A DNA stretch of 9,202 nt from Alphaproteobacteria bacterium (GCA_005884715.1 VAZZ01000105.1:1-9202); one strand, 5' to 3'. Positions 1 to 6,818 are shown, numbered from the stretch's first letter. Program-made: numbers and translations. The notes: generated from the letters alone by a model not told the origin.

Positions 1-441
1 ATCATGAATCGCATCTTCCATGCCTATGCCCCGCATGTGGGCGAGATCCCGGGCCGTCATACGGGAGCGCTCATCTCCAACGGCGATGGCGAGGCGGTTG
101 CCTATGCGATCTTCAACCTTCAGGACAGGGGGCCGATGTTCATCGATCCGGGCACCAAGGTCTATGCCGGCATGATCATCGGCGAGCACACGCGCGGCAA
201 TGATCTCGAACTCAATGTTCTCAAGGGCAAGAAGCTCACCAATGTCCGCGCCGCGGGCAAGGACGACGCGCTGCTGCTGGTGCCGCCGATCCGCATGACG
301 CTCGAAAAGGCGCTGGCCTATGTCGGCGAGGATGAGCTCGTCGAAGTGACGCCGCAATCGATCCGCCTGCGCAAGACGCTGCTCGATCCCAATGAACGCA
401 AACGCGCCAGCCGGGTCAAGGAAGCCGACAGCGCGGCGTAA
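1..441 (+). CDS. typA: Ribosome-associated GTPase TypA/BipA, C-terminal part (5' end outside window)
   Basis: Partial gene: the reading frame is open to the left edge, so the Met codon at position 4 is internal. The visible 146 residues match the C-terminal region of TypA/BipA, a translational GTPase of the EF-G/LepA superfamily that binds the ribosome and supports growth under cold or other stress. Recognisable family stretches are GALISNGDGEAVAYAI, the segment FIDPGTKVYAGMIIGEH, then NVLKGKKLTNVRAAGKDDA and the end segment ALAYVGEDELVEVTPQSIRLRK. The GTP-binding G domain and the EF-G-like domains lie upstream, out of view. The tail after LLDPNERKR is short, charged and variable, as usual for the family. 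The TAA stop is 20 bp before the next gene, on the same strand, so co-transcription is likely. Identification is firm from sequence pattern; function is from family knowledge. Confidence 0.95.
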   Translation: MMNRIFHAYAPHVGEIPGRHTGALISNGDGEAVAYAIFNLQDRGPMFIDPGTKVYAGMIIGEHTRGNDLELNVLKGKKLTNVRAAGKDDALLLVPPIRMTLEKALAYVGEDELVEVTPQSIRLRKTLLDPNERKRASRVKEADSAA

Positions 442-461
442 CGTTTCAGATTATTGTCGGC

Positions 462-1388
462 GTGCCGGAACACCGCTACAGTTCCAGCACGACTGATCCC
501 TATGAGACACTCGGCGTCGCCAAGACGGCTTCCGCGGATGACATCCAGAAGGCCTATCGCCGGCTGGCGAAGAAGCTCCATCCCGACCTCAATCCCGGCG
601 ACAAAGGCGCCGAGGCTAAGTTCAAGGATGTTTCGGCCGCCTATGCGCTCTTGGGCGATCCGGAGAAACGCGCCCGCTTCGATCGCGGCGAGATCGATGC
701 TTCGGGCGCCGAACAGCAGCAGCGCCGCTATTATCGCGATTTCGCCGAAAGGGGCGAGGGCGGGTATGCCCCTTCGGATTCAGGTTTCGCCGATTTCACC
801 GACGCCGATATCCTCTCCGAGATCTTCGGGCGGCGCGGCGCCAATATCAAAATGCGGGGCGGCGATGTGCGCTATTATCTGGCTGTCGATTTCCTGAGCG
901 CGGTGAACGGAGCGAAGCCGCAGCTCGTGCTTCCCGACGGATCTCAGATCACCGTCACCATCCCGCCCGGAACACGCGACCAGCAGGTGCTGCGACTCAA
1001 GGGCAAGGGCCGTCCCGGCTATAATGGCGGCGAGCCTGGCGACGCGCTGATCGAGATCGAAGTGCGCGCGCACCCGCTCTTCACCCGCAAGGACGATGAC
1101 ATCCATCTCGATCTGCCGATCTCGCTTGCCGAAGCGGTTCTGGGCGGCAAGGTGAAGACGCCGACGCCAACGGGCGATGTCATGCTGAGCATCCCCAAGG
1201 GCGCCAATACGGGACGCGTGCTGCGCCTCAAGGGCAAAGGGGTCGCCAAACCGGACGGCAGTCATGGCGATGAATATGTGACGTTGAAGATCGTGCTGCC
1301 CGACAAACCGGACCCGGAACTCGAGGAATTCATCGCGCGCTGGAGCAAGGCCAAGGCCTATGATCCGCGCCGGACGATAGAGGTGTGA
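462..1388 (+). CDS. cbpA: CbpA-type DnaJ co-chaperone (J domain plus C-terminal substrate-binding domains)
   Basis: The 308-residue product is the length expected for CbpA (about 306 in E. coli). A J domain spans roughly residues 12-75 (DPYETLGV..., with the HPD motif at 40-42 that stimulates DnaK ATPase). A short linker follows, then two beta-rich C-terminal domains (about 115-300) containing the paired motifs LRLKGKGRPG and LRLKGKGVAKPDGSHGDEY. There is no CxxCxGxG zinc centre and no long Gly/Phe-rich region, which separates it from true DnaJ. The start is taken as GTG at 462, because no ATG lies upstream of the J domain in this frame; no clear Shine-Dalgarno is visible, so translation may be coupled to typA. 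It is followed 1 bp later by cbpM, the usual partner. Cytoplasmic; binds unfolded clients and, in some species, DNA. Confidence 0.93.
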   Translation: MPEHRYSSSTTDPYETLGVAKTASADDIQKAYRRLAKKLHPDLNPGDKGAEAKFKDVSAAYALLGDPEKRARFDRGEIDASGAEQQQRRYYRDFAERGEGGYAPSDSGFADFTDADILSEIFGRRGANIKMRGGDVRYYLAVDFLSAVNGAKPQLVLPDGSQITVTIPPGTRDQQVLRLKGKGRPGYNGGEPGDALIEIEVRAHPLFTRKDDDIHLDLPISLAEAVLGGKVKTPTPTGDVMLSIPKGANTGRVLRLKGKGVAKPDGSHGDEYVTLKIVLPDKPDPELEEFIARWSKAKAYDPRRTIEV

Positions 1389-1389
1389 C

Positions 1390-1662
1390 ATGACGAAGAA
1401 GGGCACCGTCTTTGTCGCCACGCGCTTCGATGAGGACATGCTCCGCGAATGGGTCGCGGCGGGGTGGGTCTCGATCGAGGAAAGCGAGATCGGCCAGCCC
1501 CTGTCGGAAGCCGATCACGCGCGCTGCAATCTCATCTGCGATCTGCAGAAGGACATGGGGATCAATGAGGACGGGATCGATGTGATCATCAATCTCCTCG
1601 ATCAGATCCATGGGCTGAGGAGGGCGCTGCGCGAGACGCTCGATCACGCGAAGCGGGGATAG
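1390..1662 (+). CDS. cbpM: Chaperone modulator CbpM-like protein
   Basis: The 90-residue product begins 1 bp after the CbpA stop codon. It has the CbpM pattern: an N-terminal segment with DEDMLREWVAAGWVSIEE, a MerR-like helix region (LSEADHARCNLICDLQKDMGINEDGIDVIINLLDQIHGLRRALRE), and a basic end. CbpM binds the J domain of CbpA and blocks its interaction with DnaK, so it is an antagonist. The residues around ARCNLICDLQKDMGINEDG are the most diagnostic. The stop codon is at the edge of the IS30 remnant, and the transposase frame overlaps the last 19 bp on the other strand. It is therefore possible that a few native C-terminal residues were lost or replaced when the element arrived or decayed; family members are often about 100 residues. 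Identity rests on homology pattern plus gene order. Confidence 0.88.
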   Translation: MTKKGTVFVATRFDEDMLREWVAAGWVSIEESEIGQPLSEADHARCNLICDLQKDMGINEDGIDVIINLLDQIHGLRRALRETLDHAKRG

Positions 1663-2594
1663 CTCCCAATCGAGTTATTGCGCCGTGCGATGACCCTGAT
1701 TTGACGGTGGGAGATTGTGGTGAGATCGGTGCTGCGTGGCAGACTGCGGCGAAGCCTTCCGTTCATGTTCTCGATGCCACCCTTCTGCCAAGGACTGTGT
1801 GGGTCACAGAAGTAGGTCTTGATCGCGAGCGGCTTGCGGAGCCTGTGATGGAGGGCAAATTCGGTGCCGTTGTCCTGGGTGAGGCTGCGGCGCAAGCCGC
1901 CGGGGAGAGCCTTGAACCAACTGCGCAGCAGGCGGTGGATGACGGCAGCCTGACGCGAAGCGGTCTTGGCGATGAAGATGAAGCGCGAGGAGCGCTCCTG
2001 GGCCACGAGCAGGTTCTGGCCCGTGCGGCTGAAGCCTATGATGTCAGTTTCCCAGTGGCCCGGCTGCCTGCGCTTGAGAATGTAAGCAGGGCGTTCGGCG
2101 ATGGAAACACGGTCCCGGATGTGATCGACCGGGCTTCCTCCGCGCTTGCCGAGCCAGCCGCGGCGGTGTTTCTTCTGCGGCAGCAGTCGATGCCAGTAGT
2201 CGCACTGGGCGCTGCGGAAATAGACATAGCGATAGATGCCCTCGTGGCTGATGCGCATGCTAGACTTCACAAGCGCCAGCCGACCGGCGATCGCTTCGGG
2301 CGACCATCCCATCGCAAGTTTGTCTCGCACGAAACGGCGCAGTCTCGGCTGGCGCGCCAGCTTGAAGCGCCCCTGCCGCTTACGCCGCCGCTGCGCCAGA
2401 TCATCGGCGCGCAGCGGCTCATAGCCGCCCGGCCATTGCTTCGTTGCCTTGCTGTTACGCTGCAGCTCCCGCGAAATCGCGCTATGATGGCGGCCCAACG
2501 CTTCGCCAATCCAGTGCGCCGATTTACCGGCGGTATGCCACCGGTAAATCTCAACCCTTTCCTCTCGAGAAAGGTGTTCATACTTCTGTCCCAT
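1644..2594 (-). pseudogene. IS30-family transposase, C-terminally truncated
   Basis: A 316-residue DDE transposase. The N-terminal helix-turn-helix region reads HLSREERVEIYRWHTAGKSAHWIGEALGRHHSAISREL. The catalytic core shows the first Asp in HWETDIIG, the second in LTQDNGTEF and the Glu in KGGIENMNGRLRRSLP, so the DDE triad is intact. After TTISHRQIRVIARR the frame continues as NNSIGSYPRFA, which is unlike the family ending (normally a Leu-Asn-x-x-Pro-Arg-Lys-Cys-Leu-Gly... Thr-Pro-Ala-Glu segment). About 20-30 residues of native C-terminus appear to be gone, and the last codons are read from DNA antisense to cbpM. The ATG start at 2594 has a good Shine-Dalgarno (AAGGTGG on the minus strand, 2602-2608). 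Whether the shortened protein still works is unknown; loss of the element end argues against transposition. Confidence 0.87.
2521..2550. repeat. Perfect 10-bp inverted repeat inside the transposase 5' coding region
   Basis: GATTTACCGG at 2521-2530 is followed after 10 bp by its exact reverse complement CCGGTAAATC at 2541-2550. It encodes the IYRWHTAGKS segment of the transposase N-terminus, about 45-75 nt into the message. It could fold as an mRNA hairpin close to the ribosome landing site. A role in limiting transposase translation is inference only. Confidence 0.6.
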
Positions 2595-2601
2595 CGCAAC
2601 A

Positions 2602-2608
2602 CCACCTT
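2602..2608 (-). promoter_or_regulatory. Shine-Dalgarno of the transposase gene
   Basis: On the minus strand this reads AAGGTGG, 7 nt before the ATG at 2592-2594. It supports that start codon for the transposase. Confidence 0.6.
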
Positions 2609-2697
2609 AGCAGTGTCGCGCTTGTCCCGTGAACTCAAGGGGCCCATTAAATTCTTGTCTCCCGAGCAGCGCATCCCGCATTGCCCTCATTCAGGGG

Positions 2698-2728
2698 ATC
2701 CCGGCTTTCGCCAGGCTTTCGCCGGGAT
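2698..2728. repeat. Palindromic intergenic repeat with an internal 11-bp tandem duplication
   Basis: Outer arms ATCCCGGC (2698-2705) and GCCGGGAT (2721-2728) form an 8-bp stem. Inside, GGCTTTCGCC occurs twice (2703-2712 and 2714-2723), separated by a single A. The same core occurs once, without duplication, at 6874-6891. The family resembles the short GC-rich palindromes dispersed through alphaproteobacterial intergenic DNA. Apart from this, the gene-free stretch 2595-2842 holds only the transposase upstream region and AT-richer sequence before the next gene, with no promoter I can call confidently. Confidence 0.75.
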
Positions 2729-2842
2729 GACGGGTGGTGGGAGTGTGCGAAACCTTCATTGGTCATCTTCATCGGCGATTCGCTTTTTTACGAATGCGGG
2801 CACTAGAACCGGTCACTCCTCTTATCCGGACAGATCCACTTC

Positions 2843-4027
2843 ATGAGCTATAAGGCCATCTATACCTATGCCTGGGATCTCGCCGAAGGAGGTGTCGGCA
2901 AAGCCGCCGATCAATTTCTGAAACTCGGTCTCGACACGGTGACCATGGCCGGCAGCTATCATGCCGGGAAATTCCTCAGGCCGCATGGAAGAACGGGCAA
3001 GGTCTATTTCCCCGAGGACGGCACGGTCTATTTCCATGCGGATCCTGCTCGCTATGGCGCGATCAAGCCGGTCGCGAACGGGATGCTGAAGCAACGCGAC
3101 GTCCTGCGCGAGCTGACCGATGGCAAGCGCATGGCGGTCAATGTTTGGCTGGTGCTCTTGCACAACACGCTGCTCGGCAGTGCCCATCCCGAGTCCTCGG
3201 TCGCCAACGCTTTCGGCGACCGATATGTTTACAACCTTTGCCCCTCAGCACCTGAGGCTCGCGCGTATGCCTTGGGCCTCGCCAGGGACGTGACCGAGAG
3301 CTATGGCGTTTCGGGGATTTCGCTCGAAACGCCGGGCTTTCTCCCTTACGTCCATGGCTATCATCATGAATTCGCGCTCAACAGCCCCAATCGCTGGCTC
3401 GACAGCCTTCTCGGCCTGTGCTTCTGCGATCACTGCGTGAAGGGAGCTGAGAAAGCGGGGATCGATGCGTCGCGACTGAAGGCGGAGGTGGCGCGCGACA
3501 TCGGCGACTATCTGGCGAGCGACGTCGATTTTACTTCCGACATGGCGGAAGCCTTCTGGCATGCCGATACGCTTGGAAATCAGCTTGGCCAGTTTATTCG
3601 CTGGCGCTCGGATGTCGTGACCTCCCTGGTCGCGGAAATCCGCGCTGGCGTGCGCAAGGACGTCAATGTCGCGGTCATTCCCTCGGTCGCCCGGCCGACC
3701 GGCGGGGCATGGTATGAGGGCAGCGACCTCAAGGCTTTAGGCCAGGCGGCGGGCATCATCGAAGCTTGTTTCTATGAACCAGGTGCGGCTCGTGTGAAGG
3801 CTGATCTCTTCGATGTGAAACGAAGGTTAGGCGGCAAGGGCAAGCTGCGCGGCATTTTGCGGCCGGCCTATCCCGATCTCGCCGATGAGGCGGAGTTCCT
3901 GGCTGCAGTGGAAGCCCTGATCGAGGGTGGTGTGAAGGAACTCGCTTTCTACAATTGGGGGCATCTACGCAGCACCAATGTCGCGCGCATCGCCAAGGCC
4001 ATGAAACTGTTGGAACGACACGCATGA
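2843..4027 (+). CDS. Putative TIM-barrel protein resembling glycoside-hydrolase-like families; function unknown
   Basis: A 394-residue protein I cannot assign to a named enzyme. It starts MSYKAIYTYAWDLAEGG with no signal peptide or membrane segment, so it is probably cytoplasmic. Alternating hydrophobic strand-like and helical segments along its length suggest a (beta/alpha)8 barrel. Features that may mark the active site are SLETPGF (Glu162), HGYHHEF just after it, and EACFYEPGA (Glu307, Glu312). A compact cysteine motif, C193-F-C-D-H-C198, could bind a metal or be structural. A TAG at 2804-2806 precedes the frame, and ATG 2843 is the only standard start before the conserved-looking N-terminus; no good Shine-Dalgarno is visible. 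Its stop overlaps the next gene's start (ATGA), so it is first in an operon with an SDR and two Gfo/Idh/MocA dehydrogenases. That context suggests work on a sugar, polyol or glycoside; this is inference. Confidence 0.8.
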   Translation: MSYKAIYTYAWDLAEGGVGKAADQFLKLGLDTVTMAGSYHAGKFLRPHGRTGKVYFPEDGTVYFHADPARYGAIKPVANGMLKQRDVLRELTDGKRMAVNVWLVLLHNTLLGSAHPESSVANAFGDRYVYNLCPSAPEARAYALGLARDVTESYGVSGISLETPGFLPYVHGYHHEFALNSPNRWLDSLLGLCFCDHCVKGAEKAGIDASRLKAEVARDIGDYLASDVDFTSDMAEAFWHADTLGNQLGQFIRWRSDVVTSLVAEIRAGVRKDVNVAVIPSVARPTGGAWYEGSDLKALGQAAGIIEACFYEPGAARVKADLFDVKRRLGGKGKLRGILRPAYPDLADEAEFLAAVEALIEGGVKELAFYNWGHLRSTNVARIAKAMKLLERHA

Positions 4028-4729
4028 GCTTCAAGGGGAAGATCGTAGCCGTCACCGGGGCGGCGGGAGGCATCGGCCAGTCCGTCTGCCGCTATTTCGC
4101 CGGCGAAGGCGCTGCGATCGCCGCCATTGACAAGAATGCCAGCGTCAAGTCCTTCGCAAGCGAACTGAAGCACGAAGGCATGAAGATAGCCTATGCGGTA
4201 GCCGATGTTGGTGATGCTGAAGCTGTCAAGAAGGCCGTCGCGCATCTGGCCGCCGAACTTGGACCGGTGGACATCCTCATCAATAATGCCGGCTTTTCCG
4301 ATCATCCAACCCTGATGCAGACCGATCCCAAGGGCTGGCAGGCGGACATGAACGGCAATCTCAATGGCGCCTATAATTGCGCCTATGCCGTATTGCCCTC
4401 AATGCAGCAGAGGCGGTCGGGCTCGATCATCGCGGTGGGCTCGGTCAACGGGCTCTCGGCCTTGGGCGATCCGGCCTATAGTGCTGCCAAAGCCGGCATG
4501 ATCTCGCTCACCAAATCGCTGGCGCTCGAATATGGCCGCTATGGAATCCGCTCGAATATCGTGCTGCCGGCGACGGTGCGCACACCGCTTTGGGCCAGCC
4601 GTACGGCGAAGAGGCTTCCTCGCTTCCGATGCGGCGGCCGCGGTGACGGGCGTGGCACTCCCGGTCGATTGCGGGCTGATGGCCGGCAATATCGTCATGG
4701 CGCGTGAATTGACGCTGGAAGATTTCTGA
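4024..4729 (+). pseudogene. Short-chain dehydrogenase/reductase (SDR) broken by an out-of-frame deletion
   Basis: The ATG at 4024 overlaps the previous stop codon as ATGA. The first 190 or so residues are a normal classical SDR: the NAD(P)-binding TGAAGGIG motif (11-18), NNAG (87-90), Ser140 in GSVNG, and the Tyr152-x-x-x-Lys156 pair in YSAAK. After VRTPLW (to 190) the frame runs into unrelated Arg/Gly-rich sequence and stops at 4705-4707. The expected C-terminal segment, FLASDAAAAVTGVALPVDCG then GNIVMARELTLEDF, is found in the +1 frame from 4616 to the TGA at 4727-4729. Only 22 nt separate the two, where relatives have roughly 30-35 codons, so about 80 bp are missing and the frame is shifted. 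The lost part contributes to substrate binding, so neither fragment should be active. Oxidation of a hydroxyl group was the probable original role. Confidence 0.85.
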
Positions 4730-4737
4730 GGGGATCC

Positions 4738-5745
4738 ATGGACAGATTGCGCGTCGGGGTTATCGGGCTCGGCTGGTTCGGCGAGATCCATTGCGACACG
4801 ATTGTCGGCATACCCAATCTGGAGCTTGCCGCGCTGTGCACCAGAAAGCCCAAACGCTTGTCCGATCTCGCCAAAAAATACGGCGTCAGGAAAACCTATC
4901 GTGATTATCACGACATGCTCGCCGACTCTCAGATCGACGCCGTGTCGATCGTGACCATGTGGGACCAGCATACCGGGCCTGCCATCGCCGCGCTCGAAGC
5001 CGGCAAGCATGTCTTCCTCGAAAAGCCGATGGCCTCCACTGTCGCCGACTGCCGGAAAATCATCGCGGCGGCGAAAGACTCCAAGGGCATTCTTCTGGTC
5101 GGCCATATCTGCCGCTTCAATCCGCGTTACCGCATGGCGAAGCAGGCGATCGGGGCCGGCAAGATCGGCAGGATCGTCGCGTTGAGTTCGAGGCGCAACA
5201 TTCCGGCCGCCTGGACGCCGGAGATCCTGAACAAGATCGGGCCGATCGTCGGCGATGCGATCCATGACACCGACCTCATGCTGTGGTTCACCGGTGACAG
5301 GATCGTGAGCGCTTACGCCCAGACAGTTGATGTGCGCGGTCTCAAATTCCCCGATATCGGCCAGACGATGTATCGCTTTGCCGGCGGCGCCACGGCGACG
5401 CTCGAGACGGTCTGGTGCATGCCGGAGAAGACACCATTCGACATCGACGAGCGCATGTCGATCATCGGCACTGAGGGCATCATCCATGTCCAGGATACTT
5501 TCCCCAATCTCGGCATTGTCTCGAAGGACAAATTGCACAGCCCCGACACGACCTACTGGCCGGAATTCGACGGGGTGCGCGGCGGAGCGCTGCGTGATGA
5601 ATTTGCTTATTTCGCGACTTGCGCCTTGAATGGCAAGACGCCGAATGTGGGGCGTCCGGAAGACGCCGCCGCCGCTCTCGAAGCGACGCTGGCGGCTGAG
5701 GAATCGGCGCGCACCGGCAATGTGATCAGGATCGGAGGAAACTAG
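4738..5745 (+). CDS. Gfo/Idh/MocA-family NAD(P)-dependent oxidoreductase (first copy)
   Basis: A 335-residue protein of normal family length. The N-terminal Rossmann fold carries GLGWFG (10-15), followed by the family signature LEKPMAS with Lys96 as the expected catalytic lysine. The alpha/beta C-terminal domain begins near residue 125 and includes GDAIHDTDLMLW (His176, Asp177, Asp179). In well-studied members an Asp lies four residues before the catalytic His; here that position is Gly172 and the Asp is at 173, three before. The start is supported by a GAGGGG ribosome-binding site right after the SDR stop. Such enzymes oxidise or reduce sugars, inositols or keto-sugars with a nicotinamide cofactor in the cytoplasm. 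The substrate cannot be read from sequence. It is co-directional with, and 2 bp from, a second family member. Confidence 0.9.
   Translation: MDRLRVGVIGLGWFGEIHCDTIVGIPNLELAALCTRKPKRLSDLAKKYGVRKTYRDYHDMLADSQIDAVSIVTMWDQHTGPAIAALEAGKHVFLEKPMASTVADCRKIIAAAKDSKGILLVGHICRFNPRYRMAKQAIGAGKIGRIVALSSRRNIPAAWTPEILNKIGPIVGDAIHDTDLMLWFTGDRIVSAYAQTVDVRGLKFPDIGQTMYRFAGGATATLETVWCMPEKTPFDIDERMSIIGTEGIIHVQDTFPNLGIVSKDKLHSPDTTYWPEFDGVRGGALRDEFAYFATCALNGKTPNVGRPEDAAAALEATLAAEESARTGNVIRIGGN
5734..5738 (+). promoter_or_regulatory. Shine-Dalgarno GGAGG of the second Gfo/Idh/MocA gene
   Basis: GGAGG lies inside the last codons of the preceding gene and ends 9 nt before the ATG at 5748. It fixes that start and indicates close translational linkage between the two dehydrogenases. 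Confidence 0.7.
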
Positions 5746-5747
5746 AC

Positions 5748-6791
5748 ATGGCGAAGAAACGGGTTTTGGTGGTGGGCCTTGGTAATATGGGCATGAGCCA
5801 TGCGCTCGCTTATACACGCATTCCAGGATTTGAGGTGGTGGGCGTGTGCGAGCGGCATATCGACAAGCGCAAGCTTCCCGATGCGCTGAAAGGAGCGAAG
5901 AAATTCTCGAATTTCGAGACGGCGCTGGCTGAGCTCAAGCCCGACGTCGTCTCGATCAATACTCTGCCCGACACCCATGCCGATTTCGCCATCAAGGCGA
6001 TGGAGGCGGGCGCCCATGTCTTCGTCGAGAAGCCCTTGGCCGATACGGTGGCCAATGCCGAGAAGGTGGTCGAGACCGCCAAGCGCACGAAGCGCAAGCT
6101 GGTCATCGGTTATATTCTGCGCCATCACCCGTCCTGGGTGAAATTCATCGAGATCGCGCGAAAACTCGGCACACCGCTGGTCTTCCGCATGAACCTCAAC
6201 CAGCAGTCCAATGGCGAGACCTGGGAATGGCACAAAAGGCTGATGGACAGTTTTCCGCCGATCGTCGACTGCGGGGTGCATTATGTCGACATCATGTGCC
6301 AGATGACCAAGGCGAAGCCCACCAAGGTGCATGCGATCGGGGCAAGGCTCACCAATGAGGTGGCCAAGCAGAATTACGGCATGCTGCAGGTCTCCTTCGC
6401 TGATGGTTCGGTCGGCTGGTATGAGGCGGGCTGGGGCCCGATGATGAGCGAGACGGCGTTCTTCGTGAAGGACGTCATCGGACCGAAAGGTTCAGTCTCG
6501 ATCGTGATGGCCGAGACCGCCGGCAATGTGAAGTCGGACGACATCAACGCCCATACCAAGACCAACCAGATCCTCTGGCATCACGCCGACATGGCGAAGC
6601 CGGACGAGCGCATCGACATGACGGATGAGCCCGATCATGATGCTTTGTGCGAGCGCGAGCAGCGCTATCTTCTGAAAGCGATCGAGGAAGAAATCGACCT
6701 CACCGACCACATGAATGACGGCGTCAAGAGCCTCAAGATCGTTGTTGCCGCCGACCGCTCCATTCACGAAGGCCAGGTCGTGGCGCTGTAA
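5748..6791 (+). CDS. Gfo/Idh/MocA-family NAD(P)-dependent oxidoreductase (second copy)
   Basis: A 347-residue protein with the Rossmann motif GLGNMG (10-15), VEKPLADT with the expected catalytic Lys95, and VDCGVHYVD, where Asp174 and His178 have the canonical four-residue spacing. The C-terminal domain contains NQQSNGETWEWHKRLMDSFPP and the cofactor/substrate-side beta-sheet sequence GWYEAGWGP. It diverges strongly from the gene just upstream beyond the shared motifs, so the pair is not a recent duplication, and the two probably act on different substrates or opposite steps. It is the last gene of the cluster starting at 2843. Its stop is followed 9 bp later by a GC-rich hairpin. It is cytoplasmic, and its substrate is unknown but is probably a cyclic polyol, sugar or keto-sugar. 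Confidence 0.9.
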   Translation: MAKKRVLVVGLGNMGMSHALAYTRIPGFEVVGVCERHIDKRKLPDALKGAKKFSNFETALAELKPDVVSINTLPDTHADFAIKAMEAGAHVFVEKPLADTVANAEKVVETAKRTKRKLVIGYILRHHPSWVKFIEIARKLGTPLVFRMNLNQQSNGETWEWHKRLMDSFPPIVDCGVHYVDIMCQMTKAKPTKVHAIGARLTNEVAKQNYGMLQVSFADGSVGWYEAGWGPMMSETAFFVKDVIGPKGSVSIVMAETAGNVKSDDINAHTKTNQILWHHADMAKPDERIDMTDEPDHDALCEREQRYLLKAIEEEIDLTDHMNDGVKSLKIVVAADRSIHEGQVVAL

Positions 6792-6800
6792 GCTCCCTCA

Positions 6801-6818
6801 CCCCGGCGAAAGCCGGGG
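6801..6818 (+). repeat. GC-rich hairpin with GAAA loop after the metabolic cluster
   Basis: CCCCGGC (6801-6807), GAAA (6808-6811), GCCGGGG (6812-6818): a perfect 7-bp stem closed by a GNRA-type tetraloop when transcribed from the plus strand. It starts 9 bp after the last gene's stop codon. No T-run follows, so it is not a classical intrinsic terminator; it may protect or end the 3' side of the message. Confidence 0.75.

Larger units (their letters stand above)
1668..2620 (-). mobile_element. Remnant of an IS30-family insertion sequence, one end lost (boundaries approximate)
   Basis: The element is recognised from its transposase. On the right (transposase 5') side, the segment just before the gene (about 2595-2620) has the GGTGGTGTTGCG-like character seen near IS30 termini. 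The exact terminal inverted repeat and target duplication cannot be fixed by eye. On the left side the transposase homology stops at about 1680, and no matching inverted copy of that sequence is present before cbpM ends at 1662. The end is therefore missing, and the element is probably immobile on its own. It sits between the chaperone genes and the metabolic cluster, in opposite orientation to both. The inner limits are inference from where protein similarity ceases. Confidence 0.8.

Noticed and set aside
454..897. A 147-codon plus-strand frame overlapping cbpA
   Set aside because: It is Arg/Ser/Pro-rich with no domain, and it overlaps the J domain, whose HPD motif is in the cbpA frame.
2775..2796. 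T-run with a small stem (ATTCG at 2778-2782, CGAAT at 2791-2795) as a terminator or operator
   Set aside because: The stem is only 5 bp around the T-run rather than before it, and nothing upstream on the plus strand needs termination here. An operator for the 2843 cluster is possible but unsupported.
1701..2846. A 381-codon open frame on the plus strand
   Set aside because: It is antisense to the IS30 transposase, which has an intact DDE triad and helix-turn-helix. The frame runs through the repeat-bearing spacer and shows no domain.
3955..4023. An upstream start for the SDR at 3955
   Set aside because: The extra 23 residues lie inside the 3' end of the preceding gene and precede the canonical MSFKGKIVAVTGA start. 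The ATGA overlap at 4024 is the natural start.
4399..5817. A 472-codon open frame on the minus strand
   Set aside because: It lies antisense to the SDR pseudogene and the first Gfo/Idh/MocA gene, both with clear family motifs. Its translation shows no recognisable domain and has the Arg/Asp/His-rich composition of a GC-rich shadow frame.
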